Below the pieces are notes generated by a model that worked only from the letters and a program-made list of their open reading frames with translations, searched no databases and was not told the DNA's origin. From JBNJGT01 sp051819765 (lineage in GTDB: Archaea > Nanobdellota > Nanobdellia > Woesearchaeales > JACJVW01), in contig JBNJGT010000065.1 in NCBI GenBank assembly GCA_051819765.1, positions 1 to 7,325 on the forward strand: a stretch of DNA of 7,325 bases, in the 5' to 3' direction. A program made the position numbers and the translations under genes. Shown here in pieces: positions 6,558-7,325 of the stretch (positions are counted from its first letter, which is position 1; the number at the start of each line of letters is the position of its first letter).

Positions 6558-7090
6558 TATCAGACGAACCCTTATTTCGTGGAACAAACCACCATCGGCT
6601 CCATGATTATTTGATGCTCCTTGCCAAAAGTTATGACCGGCATGTCAATGCTCTCGAACAAAAACGGTTTCTCCAGCATAAGCTCAAAAAGATTAAGGCA
6701 TGTTCCCGGAACATGGGCAACAAGCAGGACCTCCTTGAGCATCTGGAGGACCTTGAAGTGCATCTCAAAGAGATGGGCCACATTGAAGGGGATGAGGAGG
6801 AATCACTCCTGAAATCTCTTATCGAACAGATTCAGTCAATAAGCAAGAATCTGAATTCTCCTGAGAAACCTCGCAAAAACTCCCACAAAAAACATGGTGA
6901 AGCTGACTCAGCAAATGACTCTCATGATGATGACACGACTGATGAGGCGACTTATGATACCGATGAGAGCATCATCCATGAACAACGTGAAAGGATTAAA
7001 AAACTCGAGGATAATGGCCTCACCGATGAAGAAAGGTTGGATGCGATCGTAAACAAAATAAATCAATTAAAAGAAGATGATATTGTTTAG
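6554..7090 (+). CDS. Acidic helical protein of unknown function, translationally coupled
   Basis: This 178-aa soluble protein has no membrane segment or signal peptide. Residues 10-100 are rich in Leu, Lys, Glu and His and predicted helical, possibly coiled coil (LEHLEDLEVHLKEM at 61-74). Residues 102-137 are a hydrophilic, probably disordered linker with His, Asp and Thr (DSHDDDTTDEATYDTDES at 122-139). Residues 140-176 form another charged helix. Its ATG overlaps the stop of the preceding gene (ATGA), so it is probably made together with the Pro/Gln-rich protein and may bind it through coiled coils. No family is recognised and no catalytic motif is visible. Its TAG stop overlaps the stop codon of the convergent histone gene. 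Confidence 0.8.
   Translation: MISDEPLFRGTNHHRLHDYLMLLAKSYDRHVNALEQKRFLQHKLKKIKACSRNMGNKQDLLEHLEDLEVHLKEMGHIEGDEEESLLKSLIEQIQSISKNLNSPEKPRKNSHKKHGEADSANDSHDDDTTDEATYDTDESIIHEQRERIKKLEDNGLTDEERLDAIVNKINQLKEDDIV
7051..7076 (-). terminator. Antisense T-rich terminator for the histone gene
   Basis: On the minus strand this stretch reads as several T-runs within 40 bases after the histone stop codon (7087-7089). The same bases encode the lysine- and asparagine-rich C-terminus of the convergent gene. It fits archaeal U-tract termination, and no separate intergenic terminator exists here. Confidence 0.4.
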
Positions 7091-7263
7091 AGGTCTTTCG
7101 CCATCACGGTGCTGCGCCCATTGGATGCTGCCCGCTCACATGCTTCTCTGATAAGTGTTTTCACTTTCTCATCGAGAGCCTCTGCGAAATCTCCTGCGAC
7201 ATTAAGTTGCTTACCATCAACAACTGCTGCTTCCTTGATTTTTGCTTTTACAATAAATGACAT
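7087..7263 (-). CDS. Short histone-fold protein (bacterial/DPANN type, minimal third helix)
   Basis: This 58-aa protein fits a single histone fold. Residues 4-15 (IVKAKIKEAAVV) suit helix 1, residues 18-26 loop 1, residues 27-48 (FAEALDEKVK onward) the long helix 2, and residues 50-58 (RSTVMAKDL) loop 2. R50, T52 and D57 keep the spacing of the conserved R-x-T and R-D pair of archaeal histones (as in HMfB GRKTIKAEDI). The protein ends just after that Asp, so helix 3 is nearly absent; classical archaeal histones are about 65-70 aa. This short form resembles the small histones of Bdellovibrio and of DPANN archaea described as face-to-face histones. Shine-Dalgarno GAGGTGA (7268-7274) sits 4 bases before the ATG and fixes the start. 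It probably binds DNA as a chromatin protein. The binding mode is inferred. Confidence 0.8.
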   Translation of the reverse strand: MSFIVKAKIKEAAVVDGKQLNVAGDFAEALDEKVKTLIREACERAASNGRSTVMAKDL

Positions 7264-7267
7264 ACAT

Positions 7268-7274
7268 TCACCTC
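7268..7274 (-). promoter_or_regulatory. Strong Shine-Dalgarno of the histone gene
   Basis: GAGGTGA on the minus strand lies 4 bases before the ATG at 7263. It is the clearest ribosome binding site in the window, consistent with high expression of a chromatin protein. It selects this ATG over an out-of-frame ATG two bases downstream of the motif. Confidence 0.7.
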
Positions 7275-7304
7275 GTTGCTTTTATCCTTCTTTTTGAGTA
7301 TACC

Positions 7305-7312
7305 TATTTAAA
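7305..7312 (-). promoter_or_regulatory. Candidate TATA box of the histone gene
   Basis: TTTAAATA on the minus strand is a good archaeal TATA box. Usual spacing puts the transcription start near 7280-7284, giving a leader of roughly 17-21 bases that contains the Shine-Dalgarno. Upstream sequence is A-rich and continues to the window edge. Confidence 0.55.
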
Positions 7313-7325
7313 TTTTTGGTTATTT

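Noticed and set aside
6145..6606. Plus-strand 153-aa frame overlapping the Pro/Gln-rich gene
   Set aside because: It is a frame-shifted reading of the repeat region, rich in Arg and Pro as expected from C/G-rich repeats; the frame with a promoter, Shine-Dalgarno and coupled neighbour is the real one.
7109..7297. Plus-strand 62-aa frame opposite the histone gene
   Set aside because: The minus strand carries a strong Shine-Dalgarno, TATA box and histone motif, so this frame is a shadow.
1..7325. CRISPR array or transposase
   Set aside because: No regularly spaced repeats with spacers and no transposase-like coding region were seen.

Overview
The window looks archaeal, most likely a DPANN lineage close to Woesearchaeota or Pacearchaeota. 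This rests on a surface protein ending in a PGF-pre-PGF-type domain, an archaeal type IV pilus/Tad-like ATPase with two separate T2SSF membrane proteins, AT-rich TATA-like boxes, tight gene packing, and a very short histone-fold gene. The lineage is an inference from family resemblance and was not tested by a search.

Layout, left to right. (1) Bases 3-1493 (+) are the 3' part of a large secreted, membrane-anchored surface protein whose start lies outside the window. (2) Bases 1494-1805 are a gene-free gap between convergent genes. It holds T-rich termination signals, an 11-bp inverted repeat bounding exactly 100 bp with a nested hairpin, an imperfect direct repeat, and a small hairpin against the next stop codon. 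(3) Bases 1806-5768 (-) are a compact three-gene operon, read right to left: a 667-aa secretion/pilus-assembly ATPase, a 269-aa T2SSF protein (ATGA overlap), and a 383-aa T2SSF protein (1-nt gap). Together they form the motor and inner-membrane platform of a type IV pilus-like machine; no pilin, prepilin peptidase or ArlH-like gene is present. (4) Bases 5769-5900 are a divergent promoter region. (5) Bases 5901-7090 (+) hold two translationally coupled genes of unknown function: a helical protein with a Pro/Gln/Gly-rich tail, and a helical acidic protein. (6) Bases 7087-7263 (-) encode a 58-aa histone-fold protein that overlaps its convergent neighbour by 4 bp at the stop codons.

How they may work together: the ATPase and the two T2SSF proteins almost certainly form one assembly or secretion motor. 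The divergent two-gene unit shares their promoter region and encodes soluble proteins without membrane segments, so it is a candidate for a co-regulated cytoplasmic accessory pair. That link is positional inference only. The surface protein and the histone are probably independent neighbours.
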